Source: Rhizoclosmatium globosum (Eukaryota; Chytridiomycota; Chytridiomycetes; Chytridiales; Chytriomycetaceae). Taken from it: DNA of 64,000 nucleotides. Below are positions 46,769 through 59,390 of this stretch, piece after piece; the first letter of the stretch is position 1, and the number at the start of each line of letters is the position of its first letter. Under the pieces are notes generated by a model that did not search any database, was not told where the DNA came from, and worked only from the letters and a program-made list of their open reading frames with translations. The DNA is taken from assembly GCA_002104985.1 (NCBI GenBank), contig MCGO01000080.1, forward strand, positions 1 through 64,000, read 5' to 3'. The position numbers and the translations under genes are program-made.

Positions 46769-49317
46769 TCACCCAATTAACTCTTTTTCTAATTCAGAAA
46801 CCATAGCATCCAGCTGCTCCAATTTGTCGATCCGTACCTTCTTGCGATGTACATTTTGCAACCAAGAATAGGTTGAAGAAGATTCCCTACCATGGCATGT
46901 TGAAAGGAGTGAAGAATCTACATTGATATTGACAGAACATCCTGGATAATTGACTAGAGACCCATAGAAGTAAGGAGAATCGGCTTTTGAAACCAAGAAC
47001 ATTGCATGTGGAATCGAATCCAAGTAAATCTTTGAGTGTAAACTCATCAATCCAACCACAACTTCTACGTTATTCAAAAATCCGGGCGTGCAAGGGATTT
47101 TGTACATGGAAGTGCGTGAGTCAAGCTGCTTTCGCTGAACAAAAACAAGAATATATCCAGGATAGTCTCTGCGTTTCAATACAAAGAATATATCAAAACC
47201 TGACTCGTCATCACCATTCAACACGACTTGTACCTTTCTGCCGTCAAAAAATTCGCAGGAAATGTTATCCGCATTCTTTTGCAAGATGAATTGAGACAAA
47301 TCAGGCGCATATTGTTCATTTGAATAGAATACATTCGCAACACGGATTTGAACAGTTGAATCAAGAAACGCCGAATTCAATTGTGATCCTCGCAATATAT
47401 CAGACAGACTAACTTCGTTGTACCCCAAGACAAGAAATGAGTTGATTCGAACACAATAGAAATGAGCGTCGAAAGACTGTGGCGAAAACCGAACAAGGGA
47501 GTCGGGAGAACTGTCAATGACACTCAACAATTCCTTCAATGATGCCATAAGTCCAACTTCATATTCACCAAGCACGTTTTGTTCACTTTCTTGTCTTTCC
47601 AGAACTTGTGGTATGACGAAATATGGAACAATAACGCGTCCATCTTCTTGAATCAAACACATTCCAGCTGATATCAAGTCATTGCAGCTAATGTTTTGAG
47701 CGAAAGGCAAAGCCAATTTTCCGAATGGACAAAAAAGCAGATTCTTCACAGGAGTGTTGGTGAATGCGAATGCGAGTAGTTTCAATGCATCAGAAACCGA
47801 TAATTCCAGATTCAAAAAGTCGATAAGTACTGCATTTTGAGCCTTTTGGAATTCTTCTTCCGCCCAGGTCTCTTCATTCATTTGACTTAATTTCTTGGCA
47901 AATTGTGTAAGAAGTCCTGGAACTCCGCCCAAATAGTAAACGTTTTTTGCAAACTTGTTGCTGATTACAAAGTTCGGATGACGCTTCAAAATACACGGCA
48001 CAATCATATCGATAGCCTCTCCATGTGTCAGAAATAGAATAGGAATATTTTCAATGCCAGGATGAGACATACACGCTGCTCTTGTCATGTTTAAGTCCGT
48101 ACCAGTAAGCAGACAAAACAAAGTAACGCATGAGGATTCCGAGATACAAGACGAATTACACAACGTGTCCAACAGAAGGTTGAAGTTAACATCCCCCAAT
48201 TCTTGATATTCATCAACACCAACAAACAGAAGCACATCGCCTGTACCGCCACTCTTCTTCCAGTGATAATCAACAATTGATAAAACCAAACCAAGAGTCA
48301 ATTGGTTTCTGTTTGAAGGTGAGTTGCTACACATCCACTTCTCAAAAGTGATATGTGATTTGAAAATGGCGTGTAAGACTCGCCATGCGAATGAGCACTG
48401 AATCCCAAGATGTTCATCAATCCAACTGCTTACATTTCCGTCTTTTCCAAAGGAAATTATAACTTCAAGGCGTTTTCCTGGGATACCAGTTATATCCAGA
48501 ATCGTTCTTGAGCATTCTTCCAAAAGACGGGTTTTACCCAGACCAGGACCTCCAACACACACAGGAATCGGTCGCCTGCTTTGATTTCTACAAGTGCGAT
48601 ATTCATGGGCCTTTATGAAACATTGTGCAATGAGTTTGATGCATCCGTCTCGTCTAACGAAAGGAAACGCTTGTTCTTGGTTCACTACTGGACTTTCGGA
48701 AATGTCTGTAAACTCAGATGCTGTTAACCAGTCGTTTAGAGCCTTTGGTATCATTCGAATTGAGATGGAACTCGTGAACTTTTTTCCAGCTGCAACAGCT
48801 GCTCTCCAATTTTTAGAGTGTACGTTCAGTGAGCCTGAAGGATAAACTTACATGGAACAAGGACTATTACATGATAAACTTTGTCAGAACTTGAAGCCAA
48901 ATAGAACGAAAGCTGTTCCCAAGGGATCATCACCTGCAACCAACCTGGTAAACAAACGTTGAGTTTTTTTAGCATACAAACTTTACAGGTGAATCCATCC
49001 GATTGCAGATGCTTTCCAATGGTTGAATCGGCCTCAGACCCATCACACCTAGATCCATCGTTCCCAAACTCACCACCAAAGCATACTACATTCATTGCCT
49101 GTATGGATTGCTCAATCTCAAGCTTGGTCAACCCTTCGCCATCGTCCTTCAAGACCTTTAGGAGCGTAAGATGTGCGGCATCAAGGCCTGCTAACCTAGA
49201 CTTCATCTTCGCATATACCACATCCTTCAGACTATCAACTGAAGTAGTGAGATCGTCTACAACCACTTCAAAGTTTGTGAGGCAGGCGTTGTTGAAAAGG
49301 CAAACGATTTTTGGCAT
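46769..49317 (-). CDS. Crinkler (CRN)-type protein with P-loop NTPase
   Basis: Single exon with one apparent base missing at the AAA run 48844-48846; adding one base makes 2,550 nt, a multiple of three. The N-terminus (MPKIVCLFNNACLTNFEVVV, then LKDVVYAKMKSRLAGL) resembles the ubiquitin-like CRN header. It is followed by a P-loop domain with Walker A VCVGGPGLGKTRLLEE and Walker B DVLLFVGVDEYQEL. The C-terminal ~300 aa are an unassigned variable region where CRN effector or nuclease-like domains usually sit. CRNs occur in oomycetes and chytrids and act in host nuclei or in inter-organism conflict. No activity is claimed here. Confidence 0.7.
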
Positions 49318-49465
49318 CTTTCTTATTTTTGGAATTTGGAAATCATGAAACGGACTCTACCACGTAACCACATGATGTAAAACGTTTCCTTTAATTCGCT
49401 ATAACAACAGATGGGGTAATCTTTAGTGATGGCGACTCCTTCTTCATATATTGTACATAATAATT

Positions 49466-50630
49466 CTAAACAAAGAATTCTTCAATTCCATGAACTTCGT
49501 CGTACAGGTTATCACGACAAAGCATAGAAGAGACAACAACAAGGCGACGAGTATCCTTATTTCCATGACGCCAAGCATGACAACATTTTACAATATCCAG
49601 ATGTTTGTGTCCCGTCATTAAAAACCCATCAAGAAACACCACATGATTTCCTTGAATTTCATCCAAAACAGACCACATCAAATCCATATTTGTGTCTGGA
49701 AGTAGAGTACACCGCGTCGAAGCACCGTTGAAGCGAACAACGATCCTCAGACTCAGATGAATCCAAGTAGCTGCTCAGTTAGGAAATAGGGCGGGCATCA
49801 CAGAGATAAACGCAAGACAGGTTGCTGATTTTCCTGTTCCCGGTGGTCCAAGAATCCATCCCAGACGAGAAGCTCCTACAACCCTTTTCGTTGATGAATT
49901 TGAACTGATCACGGAACCGCACTCAAGGACAAGTTTTGATGTTGCGGGTGGAACTAATCCTGACTCTACAAAATAATCTGAACTCAGTTCAAATAGAGGT
50001 TGAGTTTCGTCGTAGGTATGATGACAGTTGATAGTATGTGGATTCCAAGTGACCTCCTTGAATGGTTGAAAAAAGGCTAGAGTTCAAAGAGAGTTAGCCT
50101 TCTCGGTATCAAATTAAGTCGATGAACTTTACAAGGCACGGCAGGAGGTAGAACCAGCACATGACAAAGTTTTCTTGGGAGGGAAGTATATGGAGAGCTG
50201 TTCCGTTGGGTTCATGAGCTATGGTTTTAAAGCGCTGTAAGAGAAAAGAAAGCGTACTTTAGAAGGGAGTGCGATACACATACCTTGAACGTTAACCCAT
50301 GGTATGTTTTGCAGGTTCCTGAAGTGGATCCCGAAACAGATTTGTGGTAGCCGTGACCAGAATCAACGGCTTTGCCTTCGTCTTCATCTTCGGCGTACAC
50401 TTGATCCATGACTTCCTTAGATGCTCCCAACTCTTCTGCTGTAAACCCTCCCACGTCTCCCTTGAAGACCCTTACGAGGGTGAGGTCTGCAGCATGAGAT
50501 CCCTCAACCGGAATCGCCTCTTCACACGAATAGCATCTTTTAGATGTTCAACGATGAGTGTCTCGTCAATGTCTACGTGAAACGCTGTGAGGTTGGCATC
50601 GGTGGAGAGAACACAGAAGGTTGTGAGCAT
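49466..50630 (-). pseudogene. CRN-type pseudogene
   Basis: A second CRN-like locus 149 bp upstream of the first, same strand. A ubiquitin-like header (MLTTFCVLSTDANLTAFHVD) starts at 50630. The frame shifts near 50525, continues with FTAEELGASKEVMDQVYAED, has an intron (GTATGT...TTACAG near 50232-50284), and later shows a P-loop WILGPPGTGKSATCLAF. An in-frame TGA at 49775-49777 splits the NTPase region, and the reading ends at 49466 soon after GNHVVFLDGF, so the C-terminal effector part is absent. Combined shifts, nonsense codon and truncation indicate decay rather than a single sequence error. Confidence 0.6.
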
Positions 50631-50789
50631 CGTTTTTCTCTTCCTTGAGAACAGCGTAGAGAACAAACGTATTAAATTGAATTAAAAAGTGCATCAATGA
50701 TTTTATTACTCTTCAGTTCATCAATTTGTTGTTCAATATCATTTCTCTGTTTTCATTTCCAAATTTGGAAGCTGAGTTGAAACAAGAAG

Positions 50790-53700
50790 ATGCAACTGGA
50801 TGCAGATGTGCTTGTGAACCCTGGACCAGGCATGGCGGGAGTGTTCCGCATCACATCGACGATAGTGAATCTTGCCGAGGGAGTACCGCACGATCGGGCA
50901 CGGATTCGACGACTTGCTTTAAGGATTCAGGTGTGTGATGTACCCGTTGACAGCTAATTGGGTAGTTCATGTTAACCTAGTTTGGTGTATTTGCGTATTT
51001 GCTAGATGCTCAGTCTCTCGTTGAACACTCTTTCGCACTTTGGAGAACTGGGCGATGTTGGAAGCACCGAAGAAGGTGGTGCATCGACACCAAAGCAAAC
51101 TAGGCCTGGCACACCTTCAATTGCTTCAATTGCTTCAAAAGAAAAGGAAAAGCGACTGAGTCTCGTTGAATCGGCAAAGAACAAGTTGGCGGCAATTGTC
51201 ACTACTTCGTCGCCACTTTCAATGTCAACTTCGAATCAAACTTCAAATTTAAATCACTCTTCAAACGACGCTGACTCAGACTTCGAAGACAGTGAAAAGG
51301 AGGCCGCCCAGTTGGTTCAGAGGAAAATGTCGTCTCGGGCTTGGAATGCTGTCAGGCGTCTTTCTTCAATGGCCCTGTCTCCACTCGCTCAAACTGCAAT
51401 GCCACAACTGCCACTTGAGCAACAGCAGCTGCAACTGCCTGGAACAATCCCCCTCTCTCCCTCCCGCCGCATTCCTCCCTCCCACATGACCCTCTCTTCC
51501 CTCCTGCTTCTCCTTGAACGCATCAAGGGCTTCATCAAGAACAACTCTTCAAGTGACTTGCTCAGAATAATGGGTACCCGCCAACGCTTTGAAGATCGTC
51601 TTAAAGGGTTTCAAGGACTTGTTCGTACCTGGGTCGAGGAAGTTGGTGATGGGGTGTGTATTTGTGTTTGATCACAAGCGAGATTGGTTGAGTGCACCTG
51701 CAACTGAGAGAAAGAACAATTCATCACAATGAGATGACTCACCGAAGGCGAGACCGAGTTTGAATCTTACAGGGCAATAGCGAGTGGAGCGAACATTAAT
51801 GTCAAACGTGTGAGGAGAAGGAAAGAATAGCGAGTGAAGGACATCAAAAACGATCAGCACTCTTCAGACAGTGCCGATGTCTCTTTTTCCGTCTCTAACT
51901 TACCGCATGTGGCATTACAAATCAAACTAACCAACGCTCAAAGATCGACTCACCGGAAACATATGATCTCGACGACGTACAAGATATAGTCTCAGACATT
52001 GAATCACTCAAACAAATTCTATCAACTCATATCCTACGAGTCACTGGGGACCGCGAATATTCCCCCAAAAAATCACAACCCAATCTTGACGAAAATCAAG
52101 ACTATGATTCTAGCACAGACGATGACGGCGACTTTTCTCTCCTCTCCGAACTCCATATCCCAGACGGAATTTACCCTGCATCCCTCGAATTCGCACACAG
52201 ACGTCTCTCAGAACTCCTTGCAATCTCTCAGGAATCAACACACCTGGCTGCTGTGTTCCAAACACCCGTCCAATCCTCAGACACTGACCACTACAGTATC
52301 GATATTTCCCTTGAAATCAAATGGCTCGGTCTTGTTGTAAAGGCTCTTTCAGGATACCAGCCTCTTTCTCCAGGCTCCATTTCTCCATATGATCTCGATG
52401 AAGAAGGGGACGGTGCACCGTTGGGACCTATTGGAGTCTCTGAATCAGTCAGAGGATCCCTGTTTCCACATGGGAACTCTGTGTTTGATGCACGCGATGT
52501 TGTCATTAAACGAGTTCGTACTCCAAAGAAACGTGACACTCGACAACAATTCTATGAATCCGTACGTCTTATTTATTTGCGGTTTTCGTGACTATAACCT
52601 AACCCCCGTTTTTCAGAGTTTATCATGGCTCCAAACATCTGCAACAAACAAATCCCTCAAAATACTTCCACTTCTCGGTGTATGCTACGAAACAATCCCA
52701 CCTCTCCTCGTAACGCCATACCTCAAAAACGGAAACATTTTGCAGTACTCGAAACTATACCCGGGACATTCCCTTCGTTTGCTGACTGAGACTGCTTCGA
52801 CAATGTCTTCGCTTCATTCGCTTGGGATCTTGCACGGTGCGCTGCGATCCTCGAACGTTCTAGTCGATGACGCCGGGAAAGCTGTTGTTGCTGATTTCGG
52901 ATTGTGGGAGTATCGACGAGATGTTGGGATTGATGGTTTAGCAAGGAATGGATGGAGACGATGGACAGCCCCAGAAGTCCTTCGTGGAGGTAATAACCCC
53001 CATTCTTTTTTGCTGACTAATTCCGTCCAATTAGGAAATCTGAAACCCCACTCTGATGTATACAGTTTTGCCATGACAATGTACGAGATCCTCTCAGGAA
53101 ACATGCCGTTCCACAACACCCTAAACGACCCTGACGACCCAAACTCCGGATTCGACCCTGACACTGAAGAAAGCGATATCGCGCGATTAGTCCTCTTTGA
53201 CTCGATTCGTCCAACAAGGCCATCTCACTGCCCAGACAAATTCTGGGCTCTGATTGAATCGTGCTGGATCCAAGACCCGCTACAACGTCCCTCGTTTTCA
53301 AGCATTGAAGGGCAATTACAGACCTTGTTGAAGATGCAAGCGCAGTTCCGTCGTCAATCCCAAATCAAGTCACGCGCGGAAGCGTTTTTGGTTGAAGTCC
53401 CGTTGGATGATTTGATGAGCTCTGTGATGGCGGTTGGATCGCCAAAGCCGAGTGTGAGGAACTCGTTGAATGTTGCGATTCCGTCTGCGGTTCCTGACCG
53501 TGTTTATGAGAAGGATCTTGATTCCGCAAAGTCGTCGAGTCGGATTAGTGTGAACTTATCGTTTAACTTGGACTCGAATGTGTTGTTGTCGACGATTCGG
53601 CCGCTTCCGCTTGGTATTGATTTGCCGCCTGAGTCTAATGAGTCTGATACGGACTCTGATGGTGAAAATCTTCCAATTGATACGATTGAGGAATGGTCTT

Positions 53701-54623
53701 CCGAATATGACGAATCAATCTTTGCATTCTGGGATGTTCTGACTTCAACAATCAAGACAGATGTGACGACTTCCATCTCATTCACTGACTTCGCAACATC
53801 GCTTCGCCTCAACTACCCAACCCTGATTCCTTCCCTCCCTTCCCTCAAAACCGCATTTGCAGACCCATCAAACCCAAACACAGTCACATTTCCACAATTC
53901 CGCAAATACATCACAACCCAACTCCCCGAATCCGCAATGAAAGAATCAACCTCCTTCGCTCCACTTGAACAAATCTTTGGCCAATTCTGTATCGCCCACG
54001 ATGCCGAAACAAACCCCCAATCCCGCGGCCCAACTTCAACCACCCGCATCGCCGAAACAATGACAAACCTCACCGCCGGAAACCTCGCCATCGACCTTTC
54101 CGCCCAACACTACCTGCACACTCTCGTCACCCTCCCAAACGCTCTCGGCCTCGACGTTCTCGAAACCCTGACAGACCCACGCGTCATACTCCCATACGAG
54201 TTCTCAACCCTCATCAACGCAACATACGATTCCCGCGGAAACCTCCCCCTCCACGCAGCCGCGAAGCTCGCAAGCGATAATTCCCTGATTGTCCGGCATT
54301 TACTCATCCACGGCGCGGACCCATCGATCGTGACGAGGAAAGGTGGTTGGACGGCGCTGCATATTGCGTCGTGGGTAGGATCTGTTGCGACGCTTGAGGT
54401 TTTGTTGGAGGTTTCGTCGCGGGCTGTTGTTTTGCAGAGAGATGAAGAGGGGTGGACTTGTTTGATGCATGCTGCGCGGTATGGCCATTCCGGGTGTGTG
54501 CAAGCGATTTTGGGGGTGATTGAAGATGTGGAAGGTGTTAAGATGTTGATTGATGAGGCGTTTGAAGTTGCAGTGAAGTTTGGGCAGGAGGAAGTGGCGG
54601 GGTTGTTGGATGAACGGATTTAA
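50790..54623 (+). CDS. TKL-like pseudokinase with C-terminal ankyrin repeats (1,122 aa)
   Basis: Exons 50790-50930, 51006-51653, 51944-52561, 52617-52989 and 53035-54623 total 3,369 nt. The N-terminal ~470 aa are Ser-rich with helical parts. The kinase domain has the ATP-binding Lys in DVVIKRVRTPK. The catalytic loop reads HGALRSSNVLV, so the usual HRD Asp is missing although Asn and VADFGLWEY (DFG) are kept, followed by WTAPEVLR and SDVYSFAMTMYEIL. It is likely a signalling scaffold with little or no phosphotransfer. A region with a helix-loop look (FAFWDVLTSTI...FTDFATSLRL) follows, then ankyrin repeats GNLPLHAAAKLA, GWTALHIASWVGSVATLEVL, GWTCLMHAARYGHSGCVQAI. The 290-nt second intron is long for this window. 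Confidence 0.8.
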
Positions 54624-54767
54624 AATTTGTTTGTGTTGAGAGGTTTTATTTTCCCCGTAGTAGGTGTGACATTCATTAGAAGAGAATTATAGATAAATGT
54701 TGGTTTAGATAACGTTTCGAATTTTTGTGTTTCATAAAGTGCCAAGAAAGTTGATTAGTTGCTTTAA

Positions 54768-55414
54768 TCATGCTTCTTTACAAAGTCTTTCTGACACCTT
54801 CAGATCAATACAATCAATACTTTCATATCTCAATCGCAATAACTGCATAGACACAAAATGACAATCGAATAAATTCCATCGATAGTCAATCATAGAAACT
54901 GTGCCGTTAACAATATCTTCTTGATTCCACCTTTGAATATACGGTTTGCAGATGTTTACATACTTGGTCGGATGCGAATTAGTAATGTTTCAAATGACCC
55001 CAAACCAAACGAGGAACTCACATATAGCCCTAGAAAGCAATATTCAAATAACAGAATCCCTATCTGAATGATAGCAGGCGGTGCATACAGAATGGGAGGT
55101 ATATCCGCAGCATTACGACTTTGGAGGACAACAAGCACGACAGCCCATCCAAAAGCGATCAGAGACAGCGTTGATGCAACATATTCAAAGTATTTTCGAC
55201 TTTTGTGTAAGGCGCTGTTGAGTTCTTCCAGTTGATCATCCGTGGCGTGTGCTTGTGTCTTGGCTACCGAATCATGTGAAGAGTATGATTGTTTGAATGC
55301 GGAACCACGGCAGTCAAATTCAAAGGACTTGAGAAGTACGAATCCGTTGGGAATGTGGGTGATCATGGCTGGATGTGGCAGTGACAGTGTGCACGCAGTG
55401 GATGGTGACATCAC
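54768..55414 (-). CDS. Two-membrane-segment family protein 1 (195 aa)
   Basis: Exons 55022-55414 and 54768-54962 total 588 nt. Segments ASTLSLIAFGWAVVLVVL and AIIQIGILLFEYCFLGLY precede the intron; exon 2 starts YVNICKPYIQRWNQEDIVNG. It is the most divergent array member: it lacks the Pro-rich N-terminus and the PPxYDG motif of the others. Function unknown. Confidence 0.7.
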
Positions 55415-55508
55415 AGAATTTTATGACAGAGATCTGAGAAAGTAGGCCAGAGCAGATGAAAGGATGTATGTACATATACTTTATGGCTATAACACTTCCG
55501 TAACTGCT

Positions 55509-56396
55509 TCATTCAGCTCTACCTCTGTATTCTGGTAAAAATACGACAGGCATCAGCTCTTGGACCTCAGACCTCTCGAAAATACCAATCTTGACATTGA
55601 TGAACGTAGATAACACATTGGCTTTGCGCTTTTGCAAGGTGAAGAACAAGTTGATGTTCTCGTTATGACAGCTTTTGTTGAATCGACGAACAAATGCGTC
55701 CACAACCCCAACGTACTAAAATATCAATGAATCAATTAACGAATTAAGCTAAAAACTGTAAGATTGTCCTGTTACCTTTGCACTGATTTCAACAGACGGC
55801 ATCAGTCCATACGCAATCAAGGGTATAATAACCAACGAGAATCCAGCCCATAACCGATCGTGAGCGTAAATAAATACTGCTGTGGCCGATACAATACAGA
55901 CGACAGCCGTGATTATGACGAAAGAGCCATAATAACGCAAAAGCCAAATACTCTTGATCGACTCTGGCGAACTCAAGAGCTCATTCAATTCCCGCATTTT
56001 AGACTCGTATTTCTCAGGGGAGATAATGTGGTGCAAAATAGTTGGGCACGATGTTTTAAAGAAATTTGGTTGACTATCAATTCGCATTGTCACGGTCTCC
56101 AGTAATATCATTCCTGGTGGTCTATGACCATCGTATTCTGGGGGAGGTTCAGAAGGAACTCGATTAATACGGGCAGCTGATCTTCGAGGCACTTCGTTGC
56201 CCTCTGGTTCTTCGATTCCGATATTGACGACATCAGAGTTGTTTTCGCGATTGGCAGGATCTGGGGTTTGTATGCTTGGATTGTCATCGCTTTCATATTC
56301 GTACTTGACGTCACCCTCGCTGTGTCCTTCGTACACACTAGAGGCCTCCACTGCATCAGCCGCATTTGGTGAAGGTGATGGCGCTGGAGTGGACAT
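55509..56396 (-). CDS. Two-membrane-segment family protein 2 (275 aa)
   Basis: Exons 55776-56396 and 55509-55715 total 828 nt. An acidic Pro/Asn-rich N-terminus leads to PPPEYDGHRPPGMILLETV, then FFKTSCPTILHHIISPEKYE, RELNELLSSPESIKSIW and two membrane segments (FVIITAVVCIVSATAVFIYA, AGFSLVIIPLIAYGLMP). Exon 2 starts YVGVVDAFVRRFNKSCHNEN and ends FLPEYRGRAE. The intron position is shared with all array members. Function unknown. Confidence 0.78.
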
Positions 56397-56589
56397 TGTA
56401 AACTAGATATGAGGACGTTGATTGCGGCGATTGGAAGTTGGTGGTATTAAATTGAGCACGCTTTCCAACGATTGGGCTTGCCTTGAGTGCTCAAACGGCC
56501 ACCTTCAAAACATAACAAACAATAACCAGATTTTAATACATTTCAAGCATCACATAGAAGATAAAATTTACTATATTCTATTGGTGCAA

Positions 56590-57419
56590 CTAGACTGCAT
56601 ACTCTGGCAAGTTTTCTCCCATCACGTTGCGAACAGCATCACCCATGACTCCCAGTCTTTCAAATACAAGCAATTGGATATTGATTCGACCAAAGTCTTT
56701 GGAATCCCCTTGAATTTTTTTGACGTCGTAAAACAAGTTTACTCCCTGACCATCATCCTCTTGAGTCCACTTCTTTGCAAATTCTTGAACAATTCCGATG
56801 TACTTATGGAGTGACAAAGAAGGTTAGAATGGATTTCTTGGCACAATTGCATGAATATAGTGCACCCCACCCTTACCTTAACATCCGTCGATAGCGATAA
56901 CCCATACATCCCGGGAATCAACATAATAATGAAAGCATATGCACCGCTTGTTCCTCCAATCGCCATGAACAGTGAAAACGAGACAATCAAACACAAAACT
57001 AAGATTCCTAACCCAATCCATCGAAACCGTTTGAAGTACTCCATACTTTTCAAGCTTTCCTCTGTGTTCAATTTATCGTTCAACTCATTGATGCGGTTCA
57101 GGTATGTGAGATTGGGGATCTTGTCTTCCAATCGAGCTGGTCTTTGTGGACTAAAGAAAGTAGGCTTGCTTTCAAAGTCTATTTTGACAACAGCGAGTAG
57201 ATTGGCACCGATTGGGATGGGGCCGTCATAGTCGGGAGGAGGTTCGACTTGTGCTTGAAGTGAAGTTGAATTGAGGTTATCTATGTCGATGGCAGCGGCA
57301 GCCTGTGGTTCCCGTAGCTCGATCTGCTCAACTGCTTCAAAGGGAGGCGGATTGATGGTCGCCTGGGGTGGTTGATGGGGAGCGGATCGAGTTGTGGTGT
57401 TGATTTGGAATTGAATCAT
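56590..57419 (-). CDS. Two-membrane-segment family protein 3 (251 aa)
   Basis: Exons 56877-57419 and 56590-56802 total 756 nt. N-terminal Pro/Gln-rich part, PPPDYDGPIPIGANLLAVVK, FFSPQRPARLEDKIPNLTYL, NRINELNDKLNTEESLKSME, two membrane segments (IGLGILVLCLIVSFSLFMAI, AYAFIIMLIPGMYGLSL). Exon 2 starts YIGIVQEFAKKWTQEDDGQG and ends ENLPEYAV. The family's typical design is clear here. Function unknown. Confidence 0.8.
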
Positions 57420-57477
57420 GTTTAGTTTTAAGTTTTGTGCGACAACAGCATTTAATTCTTTTCGTAAATGAGGTATA

Positions 57478-58253
57478 TTATACGGGGCTATACATGGGCA
57501 ATTCCTCTGTCACTAATGGTTCGCCTGGAGCCCTTCTTTCGTAAATCAGAAGCACAACATCTGTTCTCGACTGTTGCTGTTGCGATCGAACTGAGTGATG
57601 TCTATATATCAAGTTGATTCCTTGGGCCGCATCTTCGTCCGACCACTTTTTGGCAAACCCTTCCACAATCGTTACGTACTGTTAAATTGAGGTTAGCCAT
57701 ATTGACCATTGCCATCAAAACAAACCTGTGCAGTCATGGGAACCCAAATTCCATAAATCACGGGAATCGTAAGTAACGCATAGCCGTAAACCTCCCTTGT
57801 CAACAGATCAATTACCAGTGCAGCAGCAAGCGAAACCGCTAGCAGCACAAGCCAAATCACACGCAATCGAGTCAAATGCTTTATACTATCCAAACTTGCT
57901 TTCGTGTTAAGGTGTTGGTTCAACTCAGTCATTCGTGCCAGGTAGAGGTTGTATGGGATCTTGCCATCAAGGCGATCAGGCAGTCGGGTATTGAAGAAGT
58001 TTGGTTCCTTGTCAAACTGCATTCTGATTGCGGCCAGTAGAGTATTGTTGGTTGAAGGAGGGTTGTCATACAAAGGAGGAGTTGTGTCAAGGGGTGGCGG
58101 AACGTTGATCGAAAGAGTTTCTCGAGTTGGTCTCTGAGAGATTTGATCTAGGCGATCAATTGATGGTGGTTCGGAGCTAGGTTGCCGCTCCGGTGGGGTA
58201 TTGGAGAGTGGAGGGTTGTTCTGAGGGTTGCTCATTTGGCTTTCAAATTTCAA
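57478..58253 (-). CDS. Two-membrane-segment family protein 4 (242 aa)
   Basis: Exons 57726-58253 and 57478-57678 total 729 nt. Start at 58253 or at the in-frame Met at 58235 (MSNPQNN). TTPPLYDNPPSTNNTLLAAI, FFNTRLPDRLDGKIPYNLYL, MTELNQHLNTKASLDSIKHL, then two membrane segments (WLVLLAVSLAAALVIDLL, YGYALLTIPVIYGIWVP). Exon 2 starts YVTIVEGFAKKWSDEDAAQG and ends ELPMYSPV. Its 5' end lies 38 bp from the TA-flanked element. Function unknown. Confidence 0.8.
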
Positions 58254-58291
58254 GTGTGGCGCGTGCCTCTTTTCCCTGAATCAGTTGCATA

Positions 58292-58490
58292 CACCGCTAA
58301 ACCACTATTTCTGTGGAATACCAACAGAATGGGTGTTCTACAGGTATTCTGTCGTAAATCTCCATTGAATTCCGACAGAACTTCGTTCTGTGTTCATTCC
58401 GAAGGAACGTTCCGTAGGAATGCCAAAAGTATGTTCTTTGGGACGTTCCACAGGAAATTCCCACGGAATACCCACAGAACCACCAATATC
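58292..58490 (+). repeat. Left end and subterminal repeat zone of the TA-flanked element
   Basis: The terminal 15 bp are followed by scattered copies of CTGTGGAATNCC, CCACAGGAAATTCCC and CGGAATACCCACAGAA words. They recur in inverted order near 60000-60200, like clustered protein-binding sites. Confidence 0.6.
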
Positions 58491-58638
58491 TCCTCTAAAA
58501 GGTGCATGACCAGGGTTTGTTCCCGCCACCATGTAACTGGAAGACCAGATCCCTCCCAGATGAACCAGATTCTCGGAATGCAAAAGAGGAAGCTTAAATA
58601 CTTGTCTGCAGCTAATATTTAAAGACTATAAAATAGTT

Positions 58639-58857
58639 TTATGTTATTGAAGGCAGATTCAAGATATGTTTACAAGATCCATTGACAAATGCCAAGCGCC
58701 ACAAAGGACGCATGTTGCTGTTGAATGCTGCATTAATTCCCAACATCCATAACCCCTTCACAGTCACTTTGTCACAAATTATTTTTGCATAAACTCGAAG
58801 ACAAATCCCATCCATTGTCGGGTCTTTTGCAAAGGATTTACTCTGGGATTTACTCAT
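58639..58857 (-). CDS. Possible small ORF inside the TA-flanked element (72 aa)
   Basis: ATG at 58857 reads MSKSQSKSFAKDPTMDGICL to a stop at 58639. A different frame just upstream (58860-59005) also reads protein-like (NNELFVQSTRDWLFAKGVGL, SERVLNVCLKRKSAEEDE). A spliced gene is possible, but I could not build a consistent model. No domain recognised. Confidence 0.25.
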   Translation of the reverse strand: MSKSQSKSFAKDPTMDGICLRVYAKIICDKVTVKGLWMLGINAAFNSNMRPLWRLAFVNGSCKHILNLPSIT

Positions 58858-59219
58858 CTTCCTCTGCGCTTTTTCTCTTCAAACACACATTCAAAACCCT
58901 CTCCGAAAGTCCAACACCCTTTGCAAACAACCAGTCTCTTGTGCTTTGGACGAAGAGTTCATTGTTTTGTCTCGCATCTATCGAATGGGCTGCTTGTGAG
59001 TAACTCCTCCGTTCCTGCTTGTTTTCATTTTAAATAACAATGTGAAGGCTCATCACCGCGGATTAACTGTCTTTGGTACAAGGTGTGGCTTTCAGTATTT
59101 GCTTTATTAATTCTCAGGAATTTAGATAGCGCTCCTCACCATTGCCCGCAATATATAATATGTGGATCAAACCCTTTCTCTCCAAGACATGGCACGAAGA
59201 AGTAAAGTACTTCACTTCC

Positions 59220-59390
59220 TCACTTCTTCGATTTCTTTCCCGACTGAACTAATTTAATCCAGTTTCCAAAGGACGGCTGCAAACTTGAGGAGTAGTCTCG
59301 AACAAGAACATTGCAGTCACAGAAGTTTTCGCATTCAAATCCGACAGTCTGACAGCGTAATGTGATATCGGTAATACTGGCTGTGCTCAT
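59220..59390 (-). CDS. Possible small ORF inside the TA-flanked element (56 aa)
   Basis: Reads MSTASITDITLRCQTVGFEC, then ENFCDCNVLVRDYSSSL, ending GKKSKK. It has three Cys near the middle and a basic end. It may be an exon of the same unresolved gene as 58639-59005. The rest of the element's interior (59391-59999) shows nothing recognisable. Confidence 0.25.
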   Translation of the reverse strand: MSTASITDITLRCQTVGFECENFCDCNVLVRDYSSSLQPSFGNWIKLVQSGKKSKK

